Shown here: positions 45,404 through 56,960 of the stretch, one piece after another
Layout: each line of letters opens with the position of its first letter
Position numbering within the stretch: the stretch's first letter is position 1
Origin: Sclerodactyla briareus
Taxonomy: Eukaryota > Echinodermata > Holothuroidea > Dendrochirotida > Sclerodactylidae
Reading direction: 5' to 3'
NCBI GenBank assembly: GCA_026419785.1
Contig: JAODTK010001444.1
Span: 124,001 to 188,000, forward strand
Length of the DNA stretch: 64,000 bases
Notes under the pieces: model-generated
The model's input: only the letters and a program-made list of their open reading frames with translations
Told to the model about the DNA's origin: nothing
The model's database searches: none
Program-made: the position numbers and the translations under genes

Positions 45404-48400
45404 CTTCACATTAGGGACATCCCCTAGATTTTTCGTTAAGAAATATCCATAGGACCTGTAGGAGACCCTTTTCGACGTTCGACCGTTCCGGATTAATTCA
45501 GGTAATATCACTTTATTTCCACCTCTACTAATTATGTTTAATCGCTCCTGTTATCCCCCCCCCCTCCGACAAAACGCCCCCCCCCCCCAAAAAAAAATGG
45601 GACTCTTAGAACCGCGTGGATAGTGAGTAGCCCAGACTCGAGGCATACGACCGGCCTGGTCCCAGATAGGGCCCAATATTCACTTACAATTAATGGTGAG
45701 TGGGAAATATGTTCAAGCACGATTCAAGACAATAAAGGAGGAACCGGGATTTTATTATTAAAATAGTTTTTCAAGCGGAGAGATGATAAGCGTTGCAGGA
45801 GAAAAAGTTGTGTCTTCAAATAAACTAGCAAAACAATGACAATACTCTAGCGTCAATTAACACGAGATTTACAAACGACCCGCAGTGATGGGCTGTCGGT
45901 ATTGTATAGAACAGTTTGTCAAAGTGTATTGTCATGATTGGGATTAGAGTAGGATTAATTCCTGTACAGCCATTAACCAACGCTGGAATAGACTTGTAAA
46001 AATCTGAGTATTGACCCTATAAGATGCTGCTGTATTGTTGAAAGTATGTGAGATTCAATTATTTTTTAATTTGCTAGTGAATTTGTAATTCTGCATGGCG
46101 ACTAAAATATACAAAGAAAATTTATATCCTGGGCATCTTGAATGGACTAACTGGAGGATCTTGACGGCCCCTTGAAAAGTGAGATTCGACCAGATTCCAA
46201 CGAAGGGGTACTATGCATTTGTGCTCAGCACATTTTGACCCGCAAAACATTACACGATTCAGAGGCAGTGAATCGCTCTAAGGACATGTGAAAATGTGAA
46301 TTATTTTTTAAAACGAAAAAATGAGGTTTGAAGGAGTGCTCAAAATGCGGCCAAAGGGTGGGGGAGGGACGAGGGGGGAGGACGACCCGCACCTTTTTGA
46401 GTGTTATGTGTTTTTTTTTTTTTTGTTTTTTTTTTACTCATTCACTTGCCGCAAAGGACCCTACCTATACGAGGCCCCGAAGGGTGCGGGGACCGGATAT
46501 ATCACACGAATTGTCAGCGGCGAAGCGAACCTTCACCAGGTAAACGGAAACAAGGCGATGCAATTATGCATCAGGATTGCATCTGAAGACACCTGAAATG
46601 CAAAATTTTCTAAAAGTAAAGTTGGAGAATTCCGGGGGGGGGGGGGCGGAAGAGGACGTCAGCTGGTCCTCTGAAAATTGAGATTTATATGAGACTTACT
46701 AAATCTTAATTGCCCTCATTCGAATGGGGGAAAAAAATACAAGATATGAGCAGCAAATCGCATAATAAAGGACATGTGGGAAAGCAAAAATTTCGGGAGA
46801 ATACCCCTCCCCTTAGATTACTCAGCAGATAGTCATCAAATTGTGTGATGACGGTGACGTTCTAGCATGTTAGGTGATGAAGGCGATCCTGTACGTGGGT
46901 TCAAGTATGTTTCGACTTTGATGTTAAACTAGGGATATACATCTGTGGGTTTCTCCGGACAATTCCCACCGGACAATTCCCAGTGCACGAATCAAACCTC
47001 ACTAGGGATATGACGGGATTCTCATTGTTCTATGCAAAACCACTGGATGCCAGTAGGCCTATATGGGGGGTGAGGGGGGGGTTGAGACAATTTCGACTAT
47101 TCACCCCACTCACCGCCCTACAAAAAAAAAAAAAAAAAAACAGACGCTTGGCTCAAATTACGCCCAATCGCCGCCCCTTGCATAATCATGTCCGGTCTTG
47201 TTTTCTCTCCTTCCCCCATCTTCTTTCTCTCCCCTTCCCCACTTTCTCATTTTTAAAAGATTTCCCTCTCATTTTTTTTTTGGAGGGGGGGGGGCGCCCC
47301 AATCGCCTCGGAGCCTTCCCTCTAGCTACGCCCCTTGTGAACATGATCTCCACGCTGATGACTGAGCGGGCGGCAGAGTTTTGTAACGTTGGAGGTTCGA
47401 TATGTCCGAGTCAGGAAAAAACCGAAGAGAAGGCTGTTCCATTCAGTCGGGTTGGACAGTAATTCGGTGTATGCGCTTATCATAGAGGTATGATTTTACC
47501 AATTCTGTAGAGAACAAAAGGGAATCCGAACATATACTATTTGACGTGATGGGAACATTAGTGAGTGACTGTCCAGGATGATACCCAGATCGGAGTTTCG
47601 TCTGAAGGGGGTGATGATATCTGTCGTTACCGGAATGGATATGAAGAATCCGTTGGAGATTGGACAGACGTGAGGTGGAAGTATTCAGCTCGTTTTTACT
47701 TTCAATTGAGCAGCTCAATTAGTTGGTCATCATCCAATTTCTTATGTCCCCTAACACATTTGTTCTATTCGGTCAGAGGAAGGCAGTCAGTATATCCGGG
47801 ATCAAACGACAAGGTAGATCTGATCGATCGTAATCAGCATAGAAAACATACTAGATAGGACCATGTAAGGGTGCAATGATATCTCAACAGGGGCAAACAA
47901 GAAGGTGAAAGCCAAAAGCCCGAGAATTTAGGCAAATTAGATGGATTGTGGATTTCCTCACTGAAACCTATGGCTAATACCATTTGAAACCCACTCGACA
48001 TGCTATTCGATTAGCAAACAAACCGAAATTGATATCTTTTCTACATCTGGGTCAATGACATTTACCAGAATTCAATTGTGGCATACTTCAAAACGTCCAA
48101 ATTCAGCATTTCAGAAAGTGACGTTTTGGTGTTGGTTTGGAGAATCCCATTCCCTCTATTTTCAGTCATCCTATGTATATGTAACCATCTGAATACTATA
48201 ATTATAATCATCATTCATCAGTGCCACATCCAAATTCCGTGTGGTTGGGGTTGTTAAAATTTGGCCATGGCTGCCCAAGCTTGCCATTTTAGGTAAACTA
48301 CTAAAGGGCGAGGACAGCAGGGCTGAAACATCATAAGGTAAATTGAGCGATACTATTTATGACAACGCATGATTGTTTGCGCATGATGTTCGTTATCACC

Positions 48401-49339
48401 TTCCACCTTGCCACGTCATCAATATTCTATTGTTCCATGTCAGTCCTGTTTGTCAGTTATTTTGGGGGTTGAAAAAAAATCTAAGAGATATATGTTGTTT
48501 TGATTTCTTCTCATATTGGATGTCACTAATTAGCAGATAGAGAGTACAATTGGTGGTATTCAGAACTATGCAATGCATTGTAAGATGGTATGCACTCTAA
48601 ACTATAGAAAACAACTTTGCCCTCGAATGTTGGTTGTGGACTTGTGGATGATCGTCGAAATTGCATGTGTTCGAATTTCAAAGACATTCAGACTTGAAAA
48701 CACGAAATAATTTTCCACTGAATGGGGTTGCGTTTATCACAACTACGGCACACCGTTGCCGTGACCCAAGTACCCAAACCAGGACTTCCCCGTTTTTATT
48801 GATGTTTTTTCGAGCATGGTTGACCGTCGGCCGCTCGTTGTACCGCATTTCGAGTCAGGCGAATTTTAATGTTACGGTGAAGATTTCGAAGAGAAGAGCG
48901 TAGTAAAACACTTGTCTCAATTTCACTGTCTTTTTCGACATTACTCGACAAGTAGAACTAGAATCGTCCGAAGGGGAACCGCCAACGTATCGTGTATTAT
49001 CCCTAGTCCCACAATTGAGCATCAGTCAACAAACCTATCTAAACTCATTGTATCAGAATGGTATCCATGCCCCCCCAAAAAAAAATAGTTATTCCCCATG
49101 AACCGGCTGAAGTTGGTTTGAAGAAAAATGTTTGCAAAACAATGGGGGCCAAAAAATAAAAAGTTGGTTTTTTAAAATGATCGCATTGTCGAACAGCGTG
49201 AAGCAGTTTTTGTTTTTTTTTTTTTTTTTGTGATGAAACAAAAATTAACGCCAGGCGGGGGTCCCGGGGGCGGACACTAAAGTTGATCACAAAACGATCC
49301 GCCACGTTCTGAAAACGCGTATAGCTGCGATAAAAATTC
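45404..49339. other. Non-coding stretch with homopolymers, no gene seen
   Basis: C and A runs lie at 45556-45597, a T-rich run at 46411-46436, a G-run at 46636-46647, an A-run at 47122-47140, a pyrimidine-rich tract at 47197-47280 and a T-run at 49209-49229. CCGGACAATTCCCA occurs twice in tandem (46956-46983). CTAGCTACGCCCCTTG near 47321 resembles the reverse complement of the CAAGGGGCGTAGC ends of some dispersed repeats. The 159-codon frame 46983-47462 crosses the A-run and pyrimidine tract and is not credible. Frames on both strands at 47443-47858 have no domain. Confidence 0.5.
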
Positions 49340-49462
49340 GTAAGAAATCAAGATGACCGCCACACATTGCTCGGGCGAATTTTCAAACCCATCCGCATTC
49401 TACTATAACGATGAGGGGTTGTAAAAAGTTCCGGAACAATTGAAATCGGGAAGTGCTGTAAA
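49340..49462 (+). repeat. Decayed edge of the 2.49-kb tandem array
   Basis: Before the first good copy, ordered but diverged words of the unit's end are still visible: AATCAAGATGACCGCC (unit AATCCAAGATGGCCGCC), CGAATTTTCAAA (unit CGATTTTCAAA) and GAAATCGGGAAGTGC (unit GAAATGTAGAAGTGC). Identity jumps to array level at GTTTTTTCGGCG. This is probably an old, partly deleted terminal copy. Confidence 0.45.
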
Positions 49463-49580
49463 GTTTTTTCGGCGCGGAAAATCTTTCGAACGTGGCGGGC
49501 GGCGAAGCCACCAAAACCATTATACATTGGGTGATGATATATTTATTCAGGCATATTAATTCTAGGTTACAATGTAAACT

Positions 49581-49720
49581 TCGTTTATTTCAGGAACAAA
49601 CCAAGCGGCGGGTACAAGTTACAACATGATGAAACTCGCACAAATGTACAACAAAATTGGACTAACACACTGTTGTAATAAAATAAAACTTAAACGTTGA
49701 AATAAAACTGTCACTTAATT
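49581..49720 (+). promoter_or_regulatory. Splice-acceptor-like site and AATAAA cluster in the array unit
   Basis: CTTCGTTTATTTCAG|GAAC (CAG at 49591-49593; same word at 52081-52091, 57083-57095 and 59540-59551) has the form of a 3' splice site. About 90-115 bases downstream, two AATAAA-type motifs (around 49676-49690 and 49700-49708) precede a GT-containing stretch, which would fit the end of a transcript. In the consensus, the frame after the acceptor reads NKPSGGYKLQHDETRTNVQ before a stop inside the AATAAA cluster. These are motif-level observations, and no transcript is shown. Confidence 0.3.
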
Positions 49721-49907
49721 TTTCCGTGCACGAGTGCGTGCGAACCAGGAAGCCAAAAGGTAGTGATTCTTTGACTCATTCTGGACAACCTGTGGCCAGG
49801 CACTTAGACAAATAAACAAGATGTACTAGCTAATTATGGGCAACAGACATGTCTGAAAAATTCTGCATCCCATAAAAAAAGACGCTATCTTGATCAAGCA
49901 CTAGTGG

Positions 49908-50165
49908 TCCTGTACTCCTAATAGAAAGCTACACACTGAAATCCAACATCAGAACAAGATTTGGGGACGTTATCAAATTGGCAGGGCTCTTCCAACTTCG
50001 GCCTCTCGCTGTTGATCTCTCACATGGACCCCAAATGATGCCACTAATCTGCTCATGTAGTATCATGAGCTTCATCCATTGATGATGAAGCTGGAAACAA
50101 TAGGGTTCTCTACTAGCCATAAGGAAGCCTACACCCAATTTTCAACTTGATTGGGAGACCAAACC
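49908..50165 (+). repeat. Internal ~190-bp duplication inside the array unit
   Basis: TCCTGTACTCCTAATA(A)GAAAGC, TACACACTGAAATCCAAC and a GACC(A) follow one another near 49908-49955. A related series, TTCTCTACTCCCAATAAGGAAGC, TACACCCAATTTCAACTTGAT and GGACCAA, follows about 190 bases later (50104-50165). The same pair is present in every unit (for example 57410-57470 and 57605-57665). One half resembles the solitary copy at 42340-42500. Confidence 0.7.
50068..50094. other. Unit hairpin A (AGCTTCATC/GATGAAGCT)
   Basis: GAGCTTCATCCATT is followed by the inverted arm GATGAAGCT. In most copies the arms are 9-bp perfect with a 4-5 base loop (52591-52613 and 62529-62551). In this first copy the right arm carries an extra GAT. 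Its retention across copies mostly reflects array homogenisation. Confidence 0.5.
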
Positions 50166-50952
50166 ATTATGGACTATGTGTTGACAAGGTTTTCCAGCTT
50201 TGACCTTGGTTACCTCAGATGACGCTGACCTGAGTCGAGGATTTGAAACAAGAAACGTCATACCAATTTTTTCAAAATTTGCAGAACAGAGGCAGGCGAT
50301 TTACTATGCAACTTAAGAGATCATCGAACACGAAGTCCGGTCGAATCAGATGGAATACCGAGGTGTGCATGATGGGAGGTGATATTACTAACAGAAAAAA
50401 AACCCCCGCAATATCTATATACATATAGAACATCGCCAAGAGACCACTTTTTAGTGACTCCAAATATAGCGACATTGGTCACCCAGAAGTAGCCTAACCT
50501 TGATGAAAGTACATTGCCAAAGCAACGAACAAACCGGGATATGTGAGTGTGAAGGTCATTCAGCTCTAGACAGGAATGAAACATTGAATAATTGACCCTG
50601 ACCTGCTGTTGTACTACACAATGTTTCTTGAGTGTTGAGCTGCTGTTGGGCCTCCACATATTTGTTGCAATTACCGATCAGCAGCGAATACCCCGATACG
50701 GATCCATGAAAGATAATTTGATTGCTATGATTTTATAAGGCCTTCGTGTATGGACGCGTGATATTCATCCACCACAGTATGACATTTTCACGTGATTTAA
50801 TTCATTACACTCATAACTCTGCTCGATTTGCGGTCCCAAGATTTTATAGAGAGTTCCCGCAGGCGATTACGTATTGGTCTCTATGAGATACCATACATTA
50901 ACCAGATAGAAAACCGAATAGTCCAATTAATTAAACATTCGACCAAATGGAT

Positions 50953-50964
50953 CATATAAAATCG
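50953..50964 (+). promoter_or_regulatory. TATA-like motif in the array unit
   Basis: GGATCATATAAAATCGCGGC matches a TATA-box consensus (TATAAAA) in an otherwise mixed context. It is retained at 53440, 55951 and 63395, and as CTATAAAATG at 58424; copy 5 is altered. If it is a promoter, transcription would start about 25-30 bases downstream and cross the hairpin at 51466 and the AATAAA stretch at 51529. This is motif evidence only. Confidence 0.3.
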
Positions 50965-51465
50965 CGGCAGTTTGGTCACGGATAATAATTTCTAGGAGGA
51001 TAATCAAAATCGGATCTTCTTTGAACTAATATGATTTCCCGTTCCTTAACCTAGTTCGCCACGAATTGTCGCATGTCTATATACAGAATACATCTATATA
51101 TCTCGTACCGTAGACCGGATCTGTAACGAAGTCAGTCTGGGAATTTCTGGCAGCTAGCCACGGGCCGGCTCTTTTCGCACATTTTCTGCGACACACAAAT
51201 GTTCGCTACCATATTGGGGCGCCGAAGAGGCGTGTGGACCCCTACGTCTGCTAGATGACGAGGACTCTACCCGATTTACTCTAATACCTAATCCTAATCA
51301 TGATAACAAGGTATTCATATACGACACGAACAATCAATTGTAACCAATTGTGACATGTATAATTTCGCAATAAATAGTAGGGTGATTTGCTATGGAAAGA
51401 CTACAGTCGGTTGATCACAAACGAATTTGAAAAGAGGGTGTGTAACGCTCCAGTCCTTCGTTGGA

Positions 51466-51498
51466 TAGTCGCTATGGTGGTACATTGTATAGCCACTA
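51466..51498. other. Unit hairpin B (10-bp stem, 13-nt loop)
   Basis: TAGTCGCTAT, a 13-base loop GGTGGTACATTGT, then ATAGCCACTA: nine of ten stem positions pair. It is unchanged at 53947-53979, 56467-56499 and 63911-63943, and altered by indels in copies 4 and 5. About 30 bases downstream lies an A-rich AATAAA-containing stretch. The layout (hairpin then A/U-rich stretch) would suit an RNA 3' end, but nothing shows transcription. Confidence 0.5.
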
Positions 51499-51955
51499 CT
51501 AGGGCACAATTTATATCTCCTCGAGAGTCAAATAAAAATAAAAAAATAGGCGAGGGTTGTCACAGCTAAAGTGTCGGCGGAAGTGTGCAGTGGCCAAAAT
51601 CCTAAATGCCGCTGTCGGCCATCTTGAAAATTTCGTTTTAAATAGTGTGCGGGACACCTAGCTTAAAAACATCAGTACTAGGTTTTGGGGGTCGAATTTT
51701 AATATTCCATATCAGTTTTATAATTCAAGTCTCTTTAATATCTAAATCCAAGATGGCCGCCTGTATAACAGTTTCCGATTAGTCGATTTTCAAAGTTCGT
51801 CGTGTTGAGTGTTAAGTGAATGGGTGTTCACCAAATTTAATACTGGAAATGTAGAAGTGCCCCCTCCTCCACCTTAAAAGATGCTCGTCGATTTGATAAC
51901 AACGCCAATTGGGTAATTTATAAAATTTACCGCTTCAGAATGGGCTCAACTGAGA

Positions 51956-54447
51956 GTTTTTCGCGCGGGAAAATCTTTCGAACGTGGCGGCGGCGGCGAA
52001 AGCCAAAACATTATTTACCTCTGGGTGATGATGATATATTTATCAGCAATCTAACTTCTACGGTTACATGTACAACTTCGTTTATTTCAGGAACAAACCA
52101 AGCGGCGGTTACAAGTTACAACATGATTGAAACTCGAAAAATGTAAACACATGGGATAACACACTGTTTTAATAAAAAATAAAACTTAAAACTGTGTAAA
52201 TAAAACTGTCACTACAGTTTTCTGTGCAAGCAAGAGTCGTGCGAAAACCAGAAAGCCGAAAGGTTAGTGATTCTTTGGACTCTTTCTGACAACTGTGGCC
52301 AGTTAACTTATGACAATAACAAGAGTACTATAGCTAATTATTGGGCACACATGACATGTCTGAAAAAATTTCTGGATTTCCCATAAAAAGACGCTCTTGT
52401 AAGCAATAGGGTTCCTGTACTCCTAAATAAGGAAGAGTACACACTGAAATCAAACAATCAGACCACAGATTGTGGGGACGTTATCAAAATTGGCAGGGCT
52501 CTTCCAACTTCGGCCTCTGCTGTTGATTCTCTCCACCTGACCCCAAAATGAGCCACTCATATGCTCAAGTAGTCATTCATAGCTTCATCCATTTGATGAA
52601 GCTGGAAACAATAGGGTTCTCTACTCCCAATAAGGAAGCATAACACCCAATTTCAACTTGATTGGACCACCATATGGCTTATTAGGTGGTTACAAGGTTT
52701 CAGACTTTGACTTTGGTACTAGATGACTCTGACCTTAGTCGAGGATTGAAAAAAGAAGTCATACAAATTCACCAATTCTGAAGAACAGAGGCAGGCGATG
52801 TACGTTGCCACTATAGGCGATCAACGAACACCGAAGTCGGTTCGATCCGAATGAATACCGAGGTGTTGCATCGATGGGAGGTGAGATTTAAAGCAAACAA
52901 AACCCCGCAATTATTCGATATACATATAGACACATCCGCACGCAGACCACTTTCTAAGTGACTCCAACTATCGAACATTGGTCCCATAAGTAGCCTACCT
53001 CTGATGATTTGAAAGTACATTGCCAAAGACAACCTAACAACCCGATATGTGAGTGTGAAGGTCATTCAGCTCTAAGGAAGGACATGAACATTGAATACCT
53101 GGACCTGCTGTTTTACTAAACATGTTTGGGGTTTGAGCTGCGGGGTCTACACATATTTGTGCAATACGACTCCTGCAGGAATACCACACCATACGATCCA
53201 TTGAAATAATTGATGCGTATGATTTTATAAGGCCTTCGTGGTGGACTGCGTGATAGATCCACCACAGTGATTGAACATTTCAGTGTTTAATTCATTACAC
53301 TCAGATATCTGTCGTTTGCGCTCAATATTTTATCGAGGAGTTCGCCGCAGGCGATCGTATTGGTCTCTATGATCGGATACTCCCAATTAACCAGGATAGA
53401 AAACGCCATTAGTTCCAATTAAACCTTACCAAATTGGATCATATAAAATCGCGGCTTCCTCACGTATAAGAATTCTAGGAGGATAATTCAATAAATCCGG
53501 AGGATCTTCTTTTGAACTAATATGTTTCGTTTAAATTAACCTAGTTCGCCACGAATGTGCATTCTATATACAGAATACATATAATATCTGTCCGTAGGCG
53601 ATCTGTAACCGAAGTTCAGTCCTGGGAATTTTCTGGCAGCTAGCCACGGCCGGCTTATTTCGACAAAGTTCTGCGCACAACAAAGGGTCGCTACATAGGG
53701 GCGGCCTAGAAGGCAGGGTGTGGAACCTACTTCTGCATTAGCTGACGAGGACCTACCCGATACTCTATATACCTAATCCTAATAGATAACAATTTAGTCT
53801 ATACGACACGAACAAATCATTGTAACCATGCACTGTGACTGAGGACATGATATTTCGCAATAACTAGTAGGGTGCTTTGCATATGGAAGACTACAGTCGG
53901 TGATCACAAACTGAATTTGAAAAGAGGTAGCTCAGTCTTCGTTGGATAGTCGCTATGGTGGTACATTGTATAGCCACTACTAGACAATTATATATCCTCG
54001 AAAGGTCAAATAAAAATAAAAAATAGGCGAGGGTGCCTCACGCTAAAGTGTGAGCGAAAGTCGTGAGTGGCCAAATCCTAAATGGCCACGCTGTTCGCCC
54101 ATCTTCGAAAATTCGTTTTTTTGTTTTTTTTTAAATAGTTTGCAGCTACACCATAGCTTAATACATCACTAGGTGGTGGGTGTCGAATTTTTAATATTCC
54201 ATATCAGTTTTATACTTTCCAAGTCTCTTAAATCCTCAAATCCAAGATGGCCGCCGATTAACAGTTTCCGATTAGTCGATTTTCAAGTTTCGTTCGTGAG
54301 TGAAGGGAAGGTTTGTTCACCAAATTTAATACTGAAATGTAGAAGTGCCCTCCTCCACTCTTTAAGATGTTCGTCGATTGGATATGACACAACGCACATT
54401 TGGGTAATTTATAAATTACCGCCTCTCCAGAATGGGCTCAACTGAGA
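51956..54447 (+). repeat. Array unit 2 (2492 bp)
   Basis: Full copy. The TATA-like motif (53440) and hairpin B (53947-53979) are intact. The plus frame 51940-52146 at its start (68 codons) has a counterpart only in unit 6. Confidence 0.95.
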
Positions 54448-56960
54448 GTTTTTTCGGCTGCAAAATCTTTCGAACGTGGCGGCCCGGCGAAGCCAAAACC
54501 AATTATACCTCTGGGTGATGATATATTATTCAGCAATCTCTTTACGGGTACAATGTACAAACTCTTTATTTCAGGAACAACACCAAGCGGCGTGAAAGGC
54601 GGTTTGGGTTACAATGTTACAAACATGATGAAACTCGACAAATGTACAACACAGTGGACTAACACCATGTTTTAATAAAAAATAAAACTTAAAGGTTTAA
54701 ATAAAATTGTCACTAATTTGTCAGTGCAGAGTGCGTGCGAACCAGGAAGATAAAAGGCTTTGTGATTCTTTGGACTCATTCCTGACAACTGTGGCCAGTC
54801 ATCACTTATGACAAATAACAAGATTTTGTACTACTAGCTAAATTAGGGCACACATGACATGTCTGAAAAATTTCTGGATGCCCATAAAAAAGACGCTATC
54901 TGATAAGCAATAGGGTTCCTGTACCTCCTAATAAGAAAGTACACACTGAAATCCAACAATCAGACCAAGCATTGTGAGACGTATCAAATTGGCCAGGGTC
55001 TTCAAATTTCGGCCTTCGCTGTTGGTGTTGATATATCACCTGACCCCAAATTGATGCCACTCATCTGACCTCAGTATCATCATGAGCTTCATCCATTGAT
55101 GAAGATGGAAACAATAGGGGTTTATCACGCACAATGAAGGAAGCCATACACCCAATTTCAACTTGATTGGACCAAACATTATGGATTATCGTGTTTTACA
55201 AGGTTTCAGACTTTGACCTTTGGATTACCTAAGATGACCTCTGACCTTCGTCGAGGATTGAAAAAGAACGTCATACAATTCACCCAATGTTCTGAAGAAC
55301 AGAGGCAGGCGATTTACGTCGGCACTCTAAGGCGATCAATTCGAACACCGAAGTCCGGTCGATCAGAAGGAATACCGAGGTGTTGCATGATGGGAGGTGA
55401 TAAAAAAGAAAAAAAACCGCAATATTCTATATACAATAGACACATCCGCAGGGACACTTTTAAGTGACTCAACTTCGGACTTGGTAACCCCATAAGTAGC
55501 CATACCTATGATGAAAGTAACATTGCCCAAAGCAACTAACAACCCGGGATAGTGAGTGTGAAGGTATTCAGCTCTAAGCAGAGACAATGAACATGAATAC
55601 CATGACTGCTGTTTTGAAACAACCACTGTTTGAGTGTTGAGCTGCGTGGGCCTACACATATTTGTGCAATACGACTCCTGCAGGAATACCACACCGATAC
55701 GATCCATTGAAAATTTGATTGCTTATATTTTTATAAAGGCCTTCGTGTATGGACTGCGTGATATTATCCACCACAGTATGACATTTTCACGTGGATTTAA
55801 TTCTTCCACTCATAATCTGTCGTTTTGCGACTCCAATATTTTTATCGAGGTTCGCCGCAGGCGTTTACGTATTGGGCTCTATGAGATACCATACATTAAC
55901 CAGATAGAAACACGCCCATAGTTCCATTAATAACCATTACCAAATTGGATCATATAAAATCGCGGCATTTCCTCAAGTATATAATAATTCTAGGAGGATA
56001 ATCAAAATCGGATCTTCTTTGAACTAATATGATTTCGGTGTATTAACCTAGTTCGCCACGAATGTCGCATTTCTATATACAGAATTACACTATATAATCC
56101 TCCGTACCGTAGAACGGATCTGTAAAGACAGTAGGTCATGGGAATTTTTCTGGCAGCTAGCCACGGGCCGGGCTCTTTTCGACACATGTTATGCGCACAC
56201 AAATGTTCGCTACCATATTGGGGCGCCTCTAGAAGCAGGCGTGTGGACCTACTTCGGCATTAGCTGAAGAGACTCTACCCGATACTCTAATACCTATCCT
56301 AATCATGATAACAATTTATCATATACGACACGAACAATCAATTGTAACCAATTGTGACATGTATAATTTCGCAATAAATAGTAGGGGGATTTGCTATGGA
56401 AAGGACTACAGTCGGTGATCACAAACTGAATGAAAAGAGGGATGGTGGTAGTCAGTCTTCGTTGGATAGTCGCTATGGTGGTACATTGTATAGCCACTAC
56501 TAGATCAATTTATATCTCTTCGAAGGTCAAATAAAAATAAAAAGGACGATGGGTGCCTCACGCTAAAGTGGCGAGGAGGGCGGAGGTCGTAGTGGGCCAA
56601 AATCCTAAATGGGCCCGCTGTCGCCCATCTGAAAATTCGTTTTTAAATAGTTGAGGTACTACAACATAGCTTTTTTTAAACATCACACTAGTTTTGGGGT
56701 CGATTTTTAAGTATTCCATATCAGTTTTATAATTCCAAGTCTCTAAATCTCAAAATCCAAAGATGGCCGCCGATTAACAGTTTCCGATTAGTCGATTTTC
56801 AAAAGTCGTTCGTGATGAAGGAAGGTGTTCACCACTTTAAATACTGAAATGTAGAAGTTGCCCCCTCCTCCACTCTTTAAAGATGTTCGTCGATTTGGAT
56901 AACAACGCCATTTGGGTAATTTATTAAATTTACCGCCTCGCAGAATGGGCTCAACTGAGA
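54448..56960 (+). repeat. Array unit 3 (2513 bp)
   Basis: Full copy and the longest one. Extra bases include a short duplication-like insertion at about 54591-54612. The TATA-like motif (55951) and hairpin B (56467-56499) are intact. Confidence 0.95.

Larger units (their letters stand above)
49463..51955 (+). repeat. Array unit 1 (2493 bp)
   Basis: First full copy, used for the sub-feature coordinates below. It joins the decayed edge sequence on its left. The stem-loop at 51466-51498 and the TATA-like motif at 50953 are intact. Confidence 0.95.

Noticed and set aside
46983-47462. 159-codon plus-strand ORF
   Set aside because: It runs through a poly-A tract and a pyrimidine tract and has no domain or splice context.
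53930-54000. tRNA-like GGTAGCTCAGT string in the array unit as a tRNA gene
   Set aside because: It resembles an A box, but no B box or cloverleaf follows at the right distance; the region instead forms hairpin B.
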